A DNA stretch of 17,921 nt from CALBPI01 sp039187375 (GTDB taxonomy: Bacteria; Pseudomonadota; Gammaproteobacteria; Steroidobacterales; Woeseiaceae). Shown one piece after another: positions 1 through 7,396 of the stretch (position 1 is its first letter; every line of letters starts with the position of its first letter). Under the pieces are notes generated by a model. The model did not search any database. It worked only from the letters and a program-made list of their open reading frames with translations, and was not told the DNA's origin. The position numbers and the translations under genes are program-made. The stretch spans positions 1-17,921 of the forward strand of contig JBCCZN010000038.1 of the NCBI GenBank assembly GCA_039187375.1, in the 5' to 3' direction.

Positions 1-1
1 G

Positions 2-931
2 TACAAGATTCCGATGATCCTGCACGAGCAGGGTTTTGATGAGATTGTCTGCCGGCAGCTGCGACTGGATGTGCCGAAGGCTGACTTGTCTGAATGGCGT
101 ACGGTGGTTGAAGCCAAGAAGAACACGACGGCGCAGATCAACATCGCGATGGTGGGCAAATACATGGATCTAAAGGATTCCTATATTTCGCTGACCGAAG
201 CGCTGTTGCATGCGGGACTGCACACCCAGACTGAGGTCAACATCCATTATTTGGAATCTGACGCAATCGAGACACTTGGCGTCAATCAATTGCGACAATT
301 CGATGCGATCCTGGTACCGGGTGGTTTCGGTGATCGCGGTATCGAAGGCAAGATCATGACGGTGCGTTACGCACGCGAAAACAACGTACCGTATTTGGGG
401 ATTTGTCTTGGCATGCAGGTGGCGGTCATTGAGTATGCGCGTCATGTTGCGGGACTGGAGGGTGCGCACAGCACTGAGTTCGACACTGATACGCCGCACC
501 CGGTGGTTGGGCTGATCCATGAGTGGCAAAACATTGATGGGGTGACGCATTTACGGGACGAGCGCTCGGACCTCGGTGGCACGATGCGTTTGGGCGCCCA
601 ACAAATACTACTGAAGGCGGGCAGTGCAGTTGCCCAGACCTACGGCAACACGGAGATTCGCGAGCGTCATCGACATCGCTATGAGGTCAACAACACCTAC
701 CGCGATCGTTTGTCCCAACATGGGTTGGTCTTTTCCGGATTGTCGTCTGACGATCTCGTCGAAATGATCGAATTGCCATCTCATCCGTGGTTTGTTGCGA
801 GCCAGTTCCATCCGGAATTCACCAGCAATCCGCGTGATGGGCATCCGTTGTTCTCCGCATTCATCAATGCCGCGCGCGCTTATGCAAGTGATGCGGCGAA
901 TTCGCCGGCGACACGCGAGGCGAGTGCGTGA
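2..931 (+). CDS. pyrG: CTP synthase, C-terminal part (5' end outside window)
   Basis: CTP synthase makes CTP from UTP, ATP and glutamine in the cytoplasm. The window starts inside the gene, so only about 309 codons are present: the end of the synthetase domain and the whole class I glutamine amidotransferase domain. Visible signatures are the oxyanion-strand motif VPGGFGDRG, the nucleophile elbow GICLGMQ (the Cys codon is at 404-406) and the QFHPEF motif carrying the catalytic His (codon at 809-811) and Glu. The match to E. coli PyrG is strong along its whole length, except for a divergent Ala-rich tail. The open frame continues to the left edge, so the first Met at 14 is internal, not a start. 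The TGA stop overlaps the GTG start of kdsA, which suggests translational coupling. Confidence 0.97.
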   Translation, partial: YKIPMILHEQGFDEIVCRQLRLDVPKADLSEWRTVVEAKKNTTAQINIAMVGKYMDLKDSYISLTEALLHAGLHTQTEVNIHYLESDAIETLGVNQLRQFDAILVPGGFGDRGIEGKIMTVRYARENNVPYLGICLGMQVAVIEYARHVAGLEGAHSTEFDTDTPHPVVGLIHEWQNIDGVTHLRDERSDLGGTMRLGAQQILLKAGSAVAQTYGNTEIRERHRHRYEVNNTYRDRLSQHGLVFSGLSSDDLVEMIELPSHPWFVASQFHPEFTSNPRDGHPLFSAFINAARAYASDAANSPATREASA

Positions 932-1767
932 ACATTGCCGGTATCGAGGTCGGAATCGACAAACCACTGTTTGTCATCGCTGGTAATTGCGTGGTCGAAA
1001 ACGAAAAGACAACGATGTTGACTGCCGAGCGCTTGAAGGCAATGACTGAGGCCCTCGGCATCGGGTTGATTTACAAGTCGTCATTCGACAAGGCTAATCG
1101 CAGCTCTGTGAGCAGCTATCGCGGTCCTGGCATGGCCGAGGGTCTGGAAATTCTTGCGAAGGTCAAGCATGAGCTGGAGCTGCCCGTATTGACCGACGTG
1201 CATGAGGACACCGCATTCGATGAGGTGGCCGAGGTAGTCGATGTAATGCAAACGCCGGCGTTTCTTTGCCGGCAAACGAATTTCATTGTCAATGTGGCCA
1301 GCCAGGGCATTGCGGTCAACATCAAAAAAGGTCAATTTCTCTCGCCGTGGGAAATGGACAATGTGGTGGACAAGGCGCGCTCTACCGGCAATGAACAGAT
1401 CCTTGTCTGCGAGCGTGGCTTCAGTTTTGGCTATAACAACCTTGTCTCGGATATGCGGGCATTGGCGGTGATGCGACGCACACAGGCACCGGTGGTGTTT
1501 GATGCGACCCATTCCGTACAGTTGCCGGGTGGCAAGGGCACCGCATCGGGCGGACAGCGCGAGTTTGTGCCGGTTCTGTCGCGAGCGGCGGTCGCGGCCG
1601 GTGTTGCTGGTGTGTTTATGGAAACGCACCCGGATCCCGATAGCGCGCTGTCGGACGGGCCCAACGCATGGCCACTGGATCATATGCAAGCGTTGTTGGA
1701 AACGCTGAAGGCGATTGACGATGGCGTCAAAAGCCGTGGATTTATCGAACAAGAATTCGGCCTGTAG
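928..1767 (+). CDS. kdsA: 3-deoxy-8-phosphooctulonate (Kdo-8-P) synthase, metal-dependent type
   Basis: KdsA condenses phosphoenolpyruvate with arabinose-5-phosphate to Kdo-8-phosphate, the precursor of the inner-core sugar of lipopolysaccharide. The 279-residue product is full length for the family. Motifs include KSSFDKANRSS (residues 50-60), YRGPGM, AFLCRQT (111-117), FGYNNLV and METHPDPD. All four metal ligands known from the Aquifex-type enzyme appear to be present: Cys21 (in AGNCVVE), His195 (in DATHSV), Glu232 and Asp243. The E. coli enzyme has Asn at the Cys position and needs no metal, so this looks like the metal-dependent class. The start is GTG inside a GTGA overlap with the pyrG stop, and no other start fits the N-terminus. 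It lies between pyrG and eno, a common gammaproteobacterial order. Confidence 0.96.
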   Translation: MNIAGIEVGIDKPLFVIAGNCVVENEKTTMLTAERLKAMTEALGIGLIYKSSFDKANRSSVSSYRGPGMAEGLEILAKVKHELELPVLTDVHEDTAFDEVAEVVDVMQTPAFLCRQTNFIVNVASQGIAVNIKKGQFLSPWEMDNVVDKARSTGNEQILVCERGFSFGYNNLVSDMRALAVMRRTQAPVVFDATHSVQLPGGKGTASGGQREFVPVLSRAAVAAGVAGVFMETHPDPDSALSDGPNAWPLDHMQALLETLKAIDDGVKSRGFIEQEFGL

Positions 1768-1783
1768 CGCCGAACACCGGGGA

Positions 1784-1790
1784 TAAGGAG
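1784..1790 (+). promoter_or_regulatory. Strong Shine-Dalgarno site of eno
   Basis: TAAGGAG lies 6 nt before the eno ATG. It is the best ribosome binding site in the window and fixes the eno start. It fits high expression of a glycolytic enzyme from within a polycistronic message. Confidence 0.85.
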
Positions 1791-1796
1791 CGCAAG

Positions 1797-3074
1797 ATGG
1801 AATCGACGACGATCAAGTTGATTGCCGGACGAGAAATTCTCGATTCACGCGGCAACCCAACAGTTGAGGCCGAAGTGTGGCTGAGCGATGGCAGTCATGG
1901 ACGTGCGGGCGTGCCCTCTGGCGCCTCTACCGGTTCTCGCGAGGCGGTGGAGCTGCGCGATGGGGATGTTGATCGCTACCTTGGCAAAGGGGTCACCAAA
2001 GCGGTGGCCAATATCAATGGCGAGTTGCGCGATGCGGTGATCGGGATGGACGCCGCCGATCAAGTGGCACTCGATGCGGCCATGTGTGATCTGGATGGCA
2101 CCAGCAATAAATCACGTTTGGGTGCCAATGCGTTGCTGGCCGTGTCTTTGGCCAGTGCTCGGGCTTTGGCTGTCAGCCGTCAGTTGCCGCTGTTTCGAAC
2201 GCTGGGCGATAGCATGACCATGCCGTTGCCAATGATGAACATCATTAATGGGGGTGCCCATGCCGATAACAGTGTCGACATTCAGGAGTTCATGATCCTG
2301 CCAGTCGGCGCACCCAACTTTTCCGAAGCGCTAAGGTACGGTGCGGAAGTTTTTCATGCACTCAAAAAAGTGCTGAATATGCGTGGACTGAGCACGGCGG
2401 TCGGCGATGAGGGCGGATTCGCTCCGGATTTACCCTCAAATAGGGCTGCGCTTGAGACGATCATGGAGGCGATTGAGTCTGCGGGTTACACCCCAGGAAA
2501 GGACATCGTGCTGGGGCTGGATGTTGCCAGTTCCGAATTTTTTGCTAACGGCACCTACCGGCTGGCATCAGAGTCTCTGGACTTCGATGCAGCCGGGTTT
2601 GTTGAGTACCTTGCCGAGCTGTGCGACGGGTTTCCGATTGTCAGCATCGAAGATGGTATGGATGAGAGCGACTGGGAAGGCTGGTCGTTGTTGACGCAGC
2701 GATTGGGCAAGTCCGTGCAATTGGTTGGCGATGACCTGTTCGTCACCAACACGAAAATTCTGCAGCGCGGTATCGACGAGGGCATCGGCAATTCCATACT
2801 GATCAAGCCCAATCAAATCGGTACACTGACGGAGACGCTGGCCGCCATTGATATGGCGGTCGATGCCGGATTCAGCGCAGTCGTATCGCATCGGTCCGGT
2901 GAGACATCGGATGCAACGATCGCCGATATTGCCGTGGGTACGCGTGCAACTCAGATCAAGACGGGTTCACTGTCGCGCTCGGATCGCATCGCCAAATACA
3001 ACCAGCTGCTACGAATTGAGGCCCTGTTGGGTGATCAGGCAGTGTATGATCCGGCCAACGCGATGCCCAAATAA
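1797..3074 (+). CDS. eno: Enolase (phosphopyruvate hydratase)
   Basis: Enolase interconverts 2-phosphoglycerate and phosphoenolpyruvate in glycolysis; in many proteobacteria it is also a partner of the RNA degradosome. The product has 425 residues, close to the 432 of E. coli. Expected active-site residues are all visible: His155 in NGGAHADN, Glu164, Glu205 in GDEGG, Lys337 in ILIKPNQ and His365 in SHRSGET. The Mg ligands Asp242, Glu285 and Asp312 are also in place. The start is set by the TAAGGAG site just upstream. It sits 29 bp after kdsA, and its product PEP is the substrate of KdsA. The gene looks complete and normal. Confidence 0.98.
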   Translation: MESTTIKLIAGREILDSRGNPTVEAEVWLSDGSHGRAGVPSGASTGSREAVELRDGDVDRYLGKGVTKAVANINGELRDAVIGMDAADQVALDAAMCDLDGTSNKSRLGANALLAVSLASARALAVSRQLPLFRTLGDSMTMPLPMMNIINGGAHADNSVDIQEFMILPVGAPNFSEALRYGAEVFHALKKVLNMRGLSTAVGDEGGFAPDLPSNRAALETIMEAIESAGYTPGKDIVLGLDVASSEFFANGTYRLASESLDFDAAGFVEYLAELCDGFPIVSIEDGMDESDWEGWSLLTQRLGKSVQLVGDDLFVTNTKILQRGIDEGIGNSILIKPNQIGTLTETLAAIDMAVDAGFSAVVSHRSGETSDATIADIAVGTRATQIKTGSLSRSDRIAKYNQLLRIEALLGDQAVYDPANAMPK

Positions 3075-3085
3075 CAACATGATCA

Positions 3086-3403
3086 ATGAGTAGCACGGTA
3101 TTCCAGCGAAGAGAGTACGACAACGGCACCCTGGTGCTGATTGCCGCGCTGTTGTTGGTGCTGGCCGGGTTGCTGTCGCAGTTGTTGCTCGCGCCGGATG
3201 GTTTGCAAAAGACCAATGCGTTGCGTTTGGCGGTGGCAGATACACGTAGTGATATCGAGACGCTGCGTCAGCGAAACCAGGAATTGGCCAGCGAGGTACA
3301 CAACCTCAAGCATGGATTGACCGCTGCGGAAGAGCGGGCGCGCACCGATCTGGGTATGATTGGTGAGGACGAATCGTTCTACCAGATCGTTGGTAGCGAA
3401 TAG
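3086..3403 (+). CDS. ftsB: Cell division protein FtsB
   Basis: FtsB is a bitopic inner-membrane protein of the FtsQLB complex, which signals to septal peptidoglycan synthesis during division. The 105-residue product has the family layout: a short charged N-terminus, one membrane segment (about residues 14-34, rich in Leu and Ala), then a periplasmic coiled coil (about 38-75) and a short acidic tail. The family usually has about 90-105 residues. The position right after eno is the standard location and is the main support, since sequence conservation in FtsB is low. No clear Shine-Dalgarno sequence precedes the ATG. A five-codon reading frame (ATG at 3079, stop at 3091-3093) overlaps the start. 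Confidence 0.9.
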   Translation: MSSTVFQRREYDNGTLVLIAALLLVLAGLLSQLLLAPDGLQKTNALRLAVADTRSDIETLRQRNQELASEVHNLKHGLTAAEERARTDLGMIGEDESFYQIVGSE

Positions 3404-3405
3404 TT

Positions 3406-4443
3406 TTGCGTGCATTCGGGCCGCCAGTGGCCAAAGTTCGGCTGAAGTCACAGCCGGATGACTTCATCGTTGACGAGCTGCCCAACTGGAGCCCTTCGGG
3501 TGCCGGTGAACACGACGTCCTGTTGATCACTAAAATCGGTTGCAATACACAATGGGTGGCCCGCCAACTAGCGCGTTATGCCGACTGCCGTGAACGAGAT
3601 GTCGGCTATGCTGGCATGAAGGACCGACATGCTCGCACGACACAGTGGTTCAGCGTCTGGCGCGGCAATCGATCGGTAGATTGGCAAGCATTGTCGCTGG
3701 AAGGTGTCGTGTTGCAAGCCGTTCACGCGCACCATCGCAAGTTAAGACCCGGAACGCTCAGAGGCAATCGCTTTACCCTGCGTTTACCTCTGGTTGATCC
3801 TGCTGCTGCCAGTCAATTGGCGGATGTGCTGGCGCCCAGACTGGAACAACTCAAAACCCGAGGTATACCAAACTTTTTTGGCGAGCAACGCTTCGGTCGC
3901 GAATCTCGTAATCTACTGTTGGCGCAACGTCTTGCACAGGGTCAGCGGTTGCGTCGCAATGAACTCAATTTTGCCGTTTCGGCGGCACGTGCGGCGTTGT
4001 TTAACGCGCTATTGGCGTTACGCATTACGCAGCAAACCTGGTTACAAGCACGTGTGGGCGATGCACTCATTCTCGATGGCTCCAATGGTTTTTTTGTGAT
4101 TCAGGACGAAGCGGAGGCGCTTGACTCTCAGCGGCGAATCGACGCCGGTGATGTGCACCCGAGTGGACCATTGTGGGGAGACGATGCGCCGGCGCTCGGA
4201 CAGGACGTGCTCGCCGAAGAGCAGCACATTGCCGCTCAGTTACCCGACATGGTGGCGGCATGCACAGCGGCCCGTGCCCGTCATCAGCGTCGCGCACTGC
4301 GTGTGTTTCCAACTGCGCTCGACGCGCGATTGGATGACGCGGTGGTTACGTTGTCGTTTGAGTTGCCCGCAGGTGCCTACGCGACGATGCTGGTCGATCA
4401 ACTGTTTGAGGTGACCCAGGAGGCCGATGGCCTAGTGTCTTAG
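3406..4443 (+). CDS. truD: tRNA pseudouridine(13) synthase TruD
   Basis: TruD converts uridine 13 of tRNA (tRNA-Glu in E. coli) to pseudouridine. The 345-residue product matches the family length (349 in E. coli). Key motifs are QPDDFIVDEL near the N-terminus, GCNTQW, the catalytic segment GMKDRHA with Asp73, PNFFGEQRFG and LPAGAYATM near the C-terminus. The start is TTG, 2 nt after the ftsB stop, with no good ribosome binding site. An alternative GTG at 3427 would remove seven residues that resemble other TruD N-termini, so TTG with coupling to ftsB is preferred. The ispD and ispF genes that often separate ftsB from truD are not here. The last 12 bp overlap the convergent Smr gene. Confidence 0.96.
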   Translation: MRAFGPPVAKVRLKSQPDDFIVDELPNWSPSGAGEHDVLLITKIGCNTQWVARQLARYADCRERDVGYAGMKDRHARTTQWFSVWRGNRSVDWQALSLEGVVLQAVHAHHRKLRPGTLRGNRFTLRLPLVDPAAASQLADVLAPRLEQLKTRGIPNFFGEQRFGRESRNLLLAQRLAQGQRLRRNELNFAVSAARAALFNALLALRITQQTWLQARVGDALILDGSNGFFVIQDEAEALDSQRRIDAGDVHPSGPLWGDDAPALGQDVLAEEQHIAAQLPDMVAACTAARARHQRRALRVFPTALDARLDDAVVTLSFELPAGAYATMLVDQLFEVTQEADGLVS

Positions 4444-4968
4444 CAGGACATAGACCGCGCCAGTGCCGCCGTCGATCTGACGGGCAGAGACAAACGCGGC
4501 AACCTGATCAGAGCGGCGCAGCCAGCCATCCACACTGCCTTTGAGCTTGGGTCCGCGATGACCTGAGCCGAGCCCTTTGCCATGAATCACGCGCACACAG
4601 CGCCAGTGATGGTAGTCACAGTCCAGCAGGAACTGCTTGAGCACAGATCGGGCTTCACGCACCGTGTAGCCGTGCAGATCCAGCTCTGCCTCTACCCGAA
4701 ACTGACCCTTCGAGAGTTTGCGCAGCACCCGTTCACCCACCTCCGGTCGGCGGAAGCGTAAGCCATCGCCATTGCGCCATTCCATGCTTTCAATATCGGC
4801 ATCGAGGCTTTCCTGCATGACAGCGGCCTCGTCGCGCCGACGCATCGTGGCCTGCGGTGATGGGGGCTTGCGCTGCGCTTCAGTTCGATCATGTTGCAAC
4901 CGACGCGCACCGGCGACGGCATCGCGGAATATCTCGCTCTCATCCGTAGCGTCGTCGTGACCGGACAT
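4432..4968 (-). CDS. Smr/MutS2-type domain protein (SmrA/SmrB-like)
   Basis: The product (178 residues from this start) ends in a Smr domain, found in MutS2, where it is a nuclease, and in the stand-alone proteins SmrA and SmrB; SmrB of E. coli cleaves mRNA at collided ribosomes. Visible motifs are ELDLHGYTVREA, RVIHGKG and the C-terminal GGTGAVYVLL strand. The N-terminal half is charged and poorly conserved. I chose ATG 4968 because GAGG lies about 7 nt upstream; an in-frame TTG at 4986 would add six residues. Length and single-domain form resemble SmrB, but which paralogue it is cannot be settled by eye. The gene is alone on the minus strand, its stop lies inside the end of truD, and it is divergent from pcm. 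Confidence 0.88.
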   Translation of the reverse strand: MSGHDDATDESEIFRDAVAGARRLQHDRTEAQRKPPSPQATMRRRDEAAVMQESLDADIESMEWRNGDGLRFRRPEVGERVLRKLSKGQFRVEAELDLHGYTVREARSVLKQFLLDCDYHHWRCVRVIHGKGLGSGHRGPKLKGSVDGWLRRSDQVAAFVSARQIDGGTGAVYVLLRH

Positions 4969-5081
4969 GTCAAACCTCGCCACCAAGCCTATCTCACCCT
5001 AAGTGTTGTGTATTCTACGCAGCAGAACAACTGCCGTGTCGGAGTAGTTCGGCGCCGGTCGTCCGGCTATCATCTGCGGTG

Positions 5082-5732
5082 ATGGTGGGACGAGACGGTA
5101 TTGGCATGACTTCGCGGCGCACGCGTGAGCGCCTGGTACAACGTCTGCGCGATAGCGGTATCCGATCACCGCAAGTGCTCGCGCGAATCCGCGAGGTGCC
5201 GCGGCACCGATTTGTTGATGAGGCACTGGCCAGTCGTGCGTATGAAGATACTGCACTGCCTATCGGGCTGGGGCAGACAATCAGCCAGCCCTGGGTGGTC
5301 GCCAAGATGACCGAAGCGTTGTTGCAGGATGGCCCATTGGAGACGGTGCTGGAGGTGGGCACGGGATGCGGTTACCAGACGGCGGTGTTGTCGCCGTTGG
5401 TGAAGCAGATTTACACGGTGGAGTATCTGGCTGCGCTGTTAAATAAGACGCGCCGCCGTTTTGATCAGCTCGAGCTTTACAATATACACACTCGGCGTGC
5501 AGACGGTTGGCTGGGTTGGCCGAAATATGCCCCCTATGATGGCATCATTGTGGCTGCGGCGCCGGAGTTGATCCCGACCAAATTGTTGGAGCAGCTGGCA
5601 ATCGGTGGGCGCATGATCCTGCCATTGGGTGCATCCAGGCAGCAGCGGTTGTTGAAAATAACGCGTCACGAAGAAGGCTATCAACAAGCGGATCTGGGTC
5701 CGGTGACCTTTGTGCCGCTGGTCAAGTCATAA
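5082..5732 (+). CDS. pcm: Protein-L-isoaspartate O-methyltransferase
   Basis: Pcm methylates isoaspartyl residues in damaged proteins, using S-adenosylmethionine, and so starts their repair. The product, about 216 residues, has the family hallmarks: GQTISQPWVVAKMTE, the SAM-binding motif LEVGTGCGYQTAVL, DGWLGWP and the C-terminal FVPLVKS. Three starts are possible: GTG 5079, ATG 5082 and ATG 5106. The residues GIG before MTSRRTRERL are also seen in extended family members, which favours an upstream start; none has a good ribosome binding site. In E. coli the order is truD-surE-pcm-nlpD; here surE is missing and a minus-strand Smr gene lies between truD and pcm. Confidence 0.95.
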   Translation: MVGRDGIGMTSRRTRERLVQRLRDSGIRSPQVLARIREVPRHRFVDEALASRAYEDTALPIGLGQTISQPWVVAKMTEALLQDGPLETVLEVGTGCGYQTAVLSPLVKQIYTVEYLAALLNKTRRRFDQLELYNIHTRRADGWLGWPKYAPYDGIIVAAAPELIPTKLLEQLAIGGRMILPLGASRQQRLLKITRHEEGYQQADLGPVTFVPLVKS

Positions 5733-5749
5733 GGCGATTGGAGAATTAC

Positions 5750-6328
5750 GTGTTTACGCGATTGTATGACTGGGTTCTTGCCAAGGCGCGCCATCGACTC
5801 GCGGTCTATTGGCTGGCATTGCTCAGTTTTGCTGAATCCTCGTTTTTCCCGATTCCACCGGATGTCATGCTGGCACCGATGGCACTAGCTGAGCGTCACA
5901 GAGCATTCTGGTTTGCTGCCGTGACGACGGTTGCTTCGGTTGCTGGCGGTGTGGCGGGTTATTTGATCGGCGTGTTTTTGATCGGTTCGATCGAGCCCTG
6001 GTTGATGCAGTCGCATTATGCGGAAAGCTATATGACGGCTTTGACTTGGTTTGACACCTACGGAATCGCAATCGTGTTTGTCGCCGGGTTTTCACCCATT
6101 CCCTACAAGGTATTTACCATCGGTGCCGGGGTGGCGGCGATGAACCTGCCTCTGTTCGTGATGGTGTCGTTGGTTGCCCGGGGCGCGCGCTATTTTCTGA
6201 TTTCAGGCCTGGTTTATCTGGGTGGCCCGCAGGCAGCGAGCCGCATCCGAAACTATGTCGATCTGCTTGGTTGGCTCGTTGTCGTAGCGGTTATTCTGGT
6301 TGTCGCATGGCTCATGTTGTTGCGCTGA
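5750..6328 (+). CDS. YqaA/DedA-family inner-membrane protein (VTT domain)
   Basis: This is a polytopic membrane protein of about 192 residues with four or five hydrophobic segments. The signatures are FAESSFFPIPPDVML (about 26-40), a glycine-rich segment SVAGGVAGYLIG, FSPIPYKVFTIGAG and ARGARYF. These are typical of the DedA/VTT group; some DedA proteins help recycle lipid carriers such as undecaprenyl phosphate, but I cannot assign a substrate to this one. I chose GTG 5750 because GGAG lies 7 nt upstream; an upstream TTG at 5738 is possible. It is 17 bp after pcm and its last 22 bp overlap the start of nlpD, so the three are probably co-transcribed. Confidence 0.88.
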   Translation: MFTRLYDWVLAKARHRLAVYWLALLSFAESSFFPIPPDVMLAPMALAERHRAFWFAAVTTVASVAGGVAGYLIGVFLIGSIEPWLMQSHYAESYMTALTWFDTYGIAIVFVAGFSPIPYKVFTIGAGVAAMNLPLFVMVSLVARGARYFLISGLVYLGGPQAASRIRNYVDLLGWLVVVAVILVVAWLMLLR

Positions 6329-6993
6329 ATCGGTTCATCTGCCTGCTGTCACTGTTTGCGGTGCTGGCTGGCTGCTCGTTTGACTGGGATGAGCCGCAAC
6401 CAGGCGCGCGTCGCTACGCGGGTGGTCAGTACACGATCAAAGCGGGCGACTCGCTGTATGGCATAGCGGCCAAGCTTGGTCTGGATCACCGCCAATTGGC
6501 TCAGTGGAACGGTATTGATGACCCAACCCGGATCTACCCGGGACAGGTGTTGCGACTCACACCGCCCAAGCGCGCGGCGCTCAGTAAGCCGATTCCCAGA
6601 CGCCCGCCGCCCAAGCGTGTCGCCGGTTGGCGTTGGCCAACCGATGGCAAGATGGTGTCCGCCTTCGATATGTCCAGCCAGACGGCGCGCTCCGGTATTA
6701 TGATTGCCGGTCGGCAAGGCCAGCCGGTCTTGGCAGCTGCGCCCGGTGAAGTCGTCTATTCGGGCAGTGGGCTGAAGGCGTACGGGAAACTGGTGATCAT
6801 CCAGCATAATGAGGATGTATTGAGTGCCTACGGCTACAATGCCGCGTTGCTTGTCAACGAGGGTGATCGCGTGGTCGCCGGACAACAAATCGCCACAATG
6901 GGTGAAACCGCTGCTCAACGGCCTCGCTTGCATTTTGAAATTCGTGAGCGCGGTGACCCGGTAGACCCATTACCGTTGTTGCCACGACGCTAG
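6307..6993 (+). CDS. nlpD: NlpD-like lipoprotein: LysM plus degenerate LytM/M23 domain
   Basis: NlpD is an outer-membrane lipoprotein that activates the amidase AmiC, which splits septal peptidoglycan during daughter-cell separation. The 228-residue product has a lipoprotein signal peptide with the lipobox LAGC (lipidated Cys23), a LysM domain at about 41-85 (YTIKAGDSLYGIA, IYPGQVL), a Pro/Lys/Arg-rich linker and an M23-like domain at about 109-224. The zinc-binding signature is broken: the first metal His is missing and the usual HLH motif reads RLHFEIR, as in E. coli NlpD. It is thus probably an activator, not an enzyme. It is much shorter than E. coli NlpD (379 residues), mainly in the linker. 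The first 22 bp overlap the upstream membrane-protein gene. No rpoS follows. Its stop shares a CTAG with the convergent gene. Confidence 0.92.
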   Translation: MAHVVALNRFICLLSLFAVLAGCSFDWDEPQPGARRYAGGQYTIKAGDSLYGIAAKLGLDHRQLAQWNGIDDPTRIYPGQVLRLTPPKRAALSKPIPRRPPPKRVAGWRWPTDGKMVSAFDMSSQTARSGIMIAGRQGQPVLAAAPGEVVYSGSGLKAYGKLVIIQHNEDVLSAYGYNAALLVNEGDRVVAGQQIATMGETAAQRPRLHFEIRERGDPVDPLPLLPRR

Positions 6994-7364
6994 GCGGTTG
7001 GTCGAATGAGTGCCAGCACTGCGCGCCGTGCTTCGCTGATGAGCACATTGAACGTGCGAACCGCCGCGCCGTCATTCATGATCTCGATACCCACGCCGGC
7101 GTGCATCACTTGCCGCATCAGGGCACCATCGGGGAATACCGGTGCGCTACCGGTGGCCAGCACGATCACTTCCGGCTTCATCGACAACAAGGCGTGCAAA
7201 TGAGATTCGCGCAGCGCATCGACGTGCTCACAATGCCAATCCGCAAGCAGTGTCTGATCAGCGACCGCGAGGCTGCCTCGATGGTTCACCCCACGGATCG
7301 TGACGCTGTGCGCATCATATTGGCTGATGCTGTTGGCAACCGGTGTTTCTTTGGAGAATTGCAT
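6990..7364 (-). CDS. Mth938-like domain protein (NDUFAF3 family)
   Basis: A 124-residue cytoplasmic protein of the Mth938-like family (DUF498/DUF598). It shows the conserved pattern IVLATGSAPVFP in the middle and GIEIMNDGAAVRTFNVL followed by a basic helix at the C-terminus. The eukaryotic member NDUFAF3 is an assembly factor of respiratory complex I; the role of the bacterial proteins is not established, so I assign no function. I chose ATG 7364 because GGAG lies 5 nt upstream of it; the longer reading frame from 7406 would run into the divergent gene. It is a single minus-strand gene. Its stop codon and the nlpD stop share the palindrome CTAG at 6990-6993, and it starts 32 bp from the divergent RpfE-like gene. 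Confidence 0.88.
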   Translation of the reverse strand: MQFSKETPVANSISQYDAHSVTIRGVNHRGSLAVADQTLLADWHCEHVDALRESHLHALLSMKPEVIVLATGSAPVFPDGALMRQVMHAGVGIEIMNDGAAVRTFNVLISEARRAVLALIRPTA

Positions 7365-7396
7365 GCTAGCTCCAATCTGTCGGAGTTCAGTATGCC

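Noticed and set aside
1081..1752. Long minus-strand reading frame (223 codons) opposite kdsA
   Set aside because: It lies wholly within the well-supported kdsA, shows no recognisable motif, and its composition is what the reverse of a conserved gene gives.
4969..5081. Promoters in the divergent Smr/pcm gap
   Set aside because: TATTCT (5011-5016) on the plus strand and TAGAAT on the minus strand resemble -10 boxes, but neither has a convincing -35 or extended TG, so I do not call them.
6349..6933. Minus-strand reading frame (194 codons) opposite nlpD
   Set aside because: nlpD has a lipobox, LysM and M23-like domain in the other strand; the reverse frame has no motifs and no ribosome binding site that stands out.
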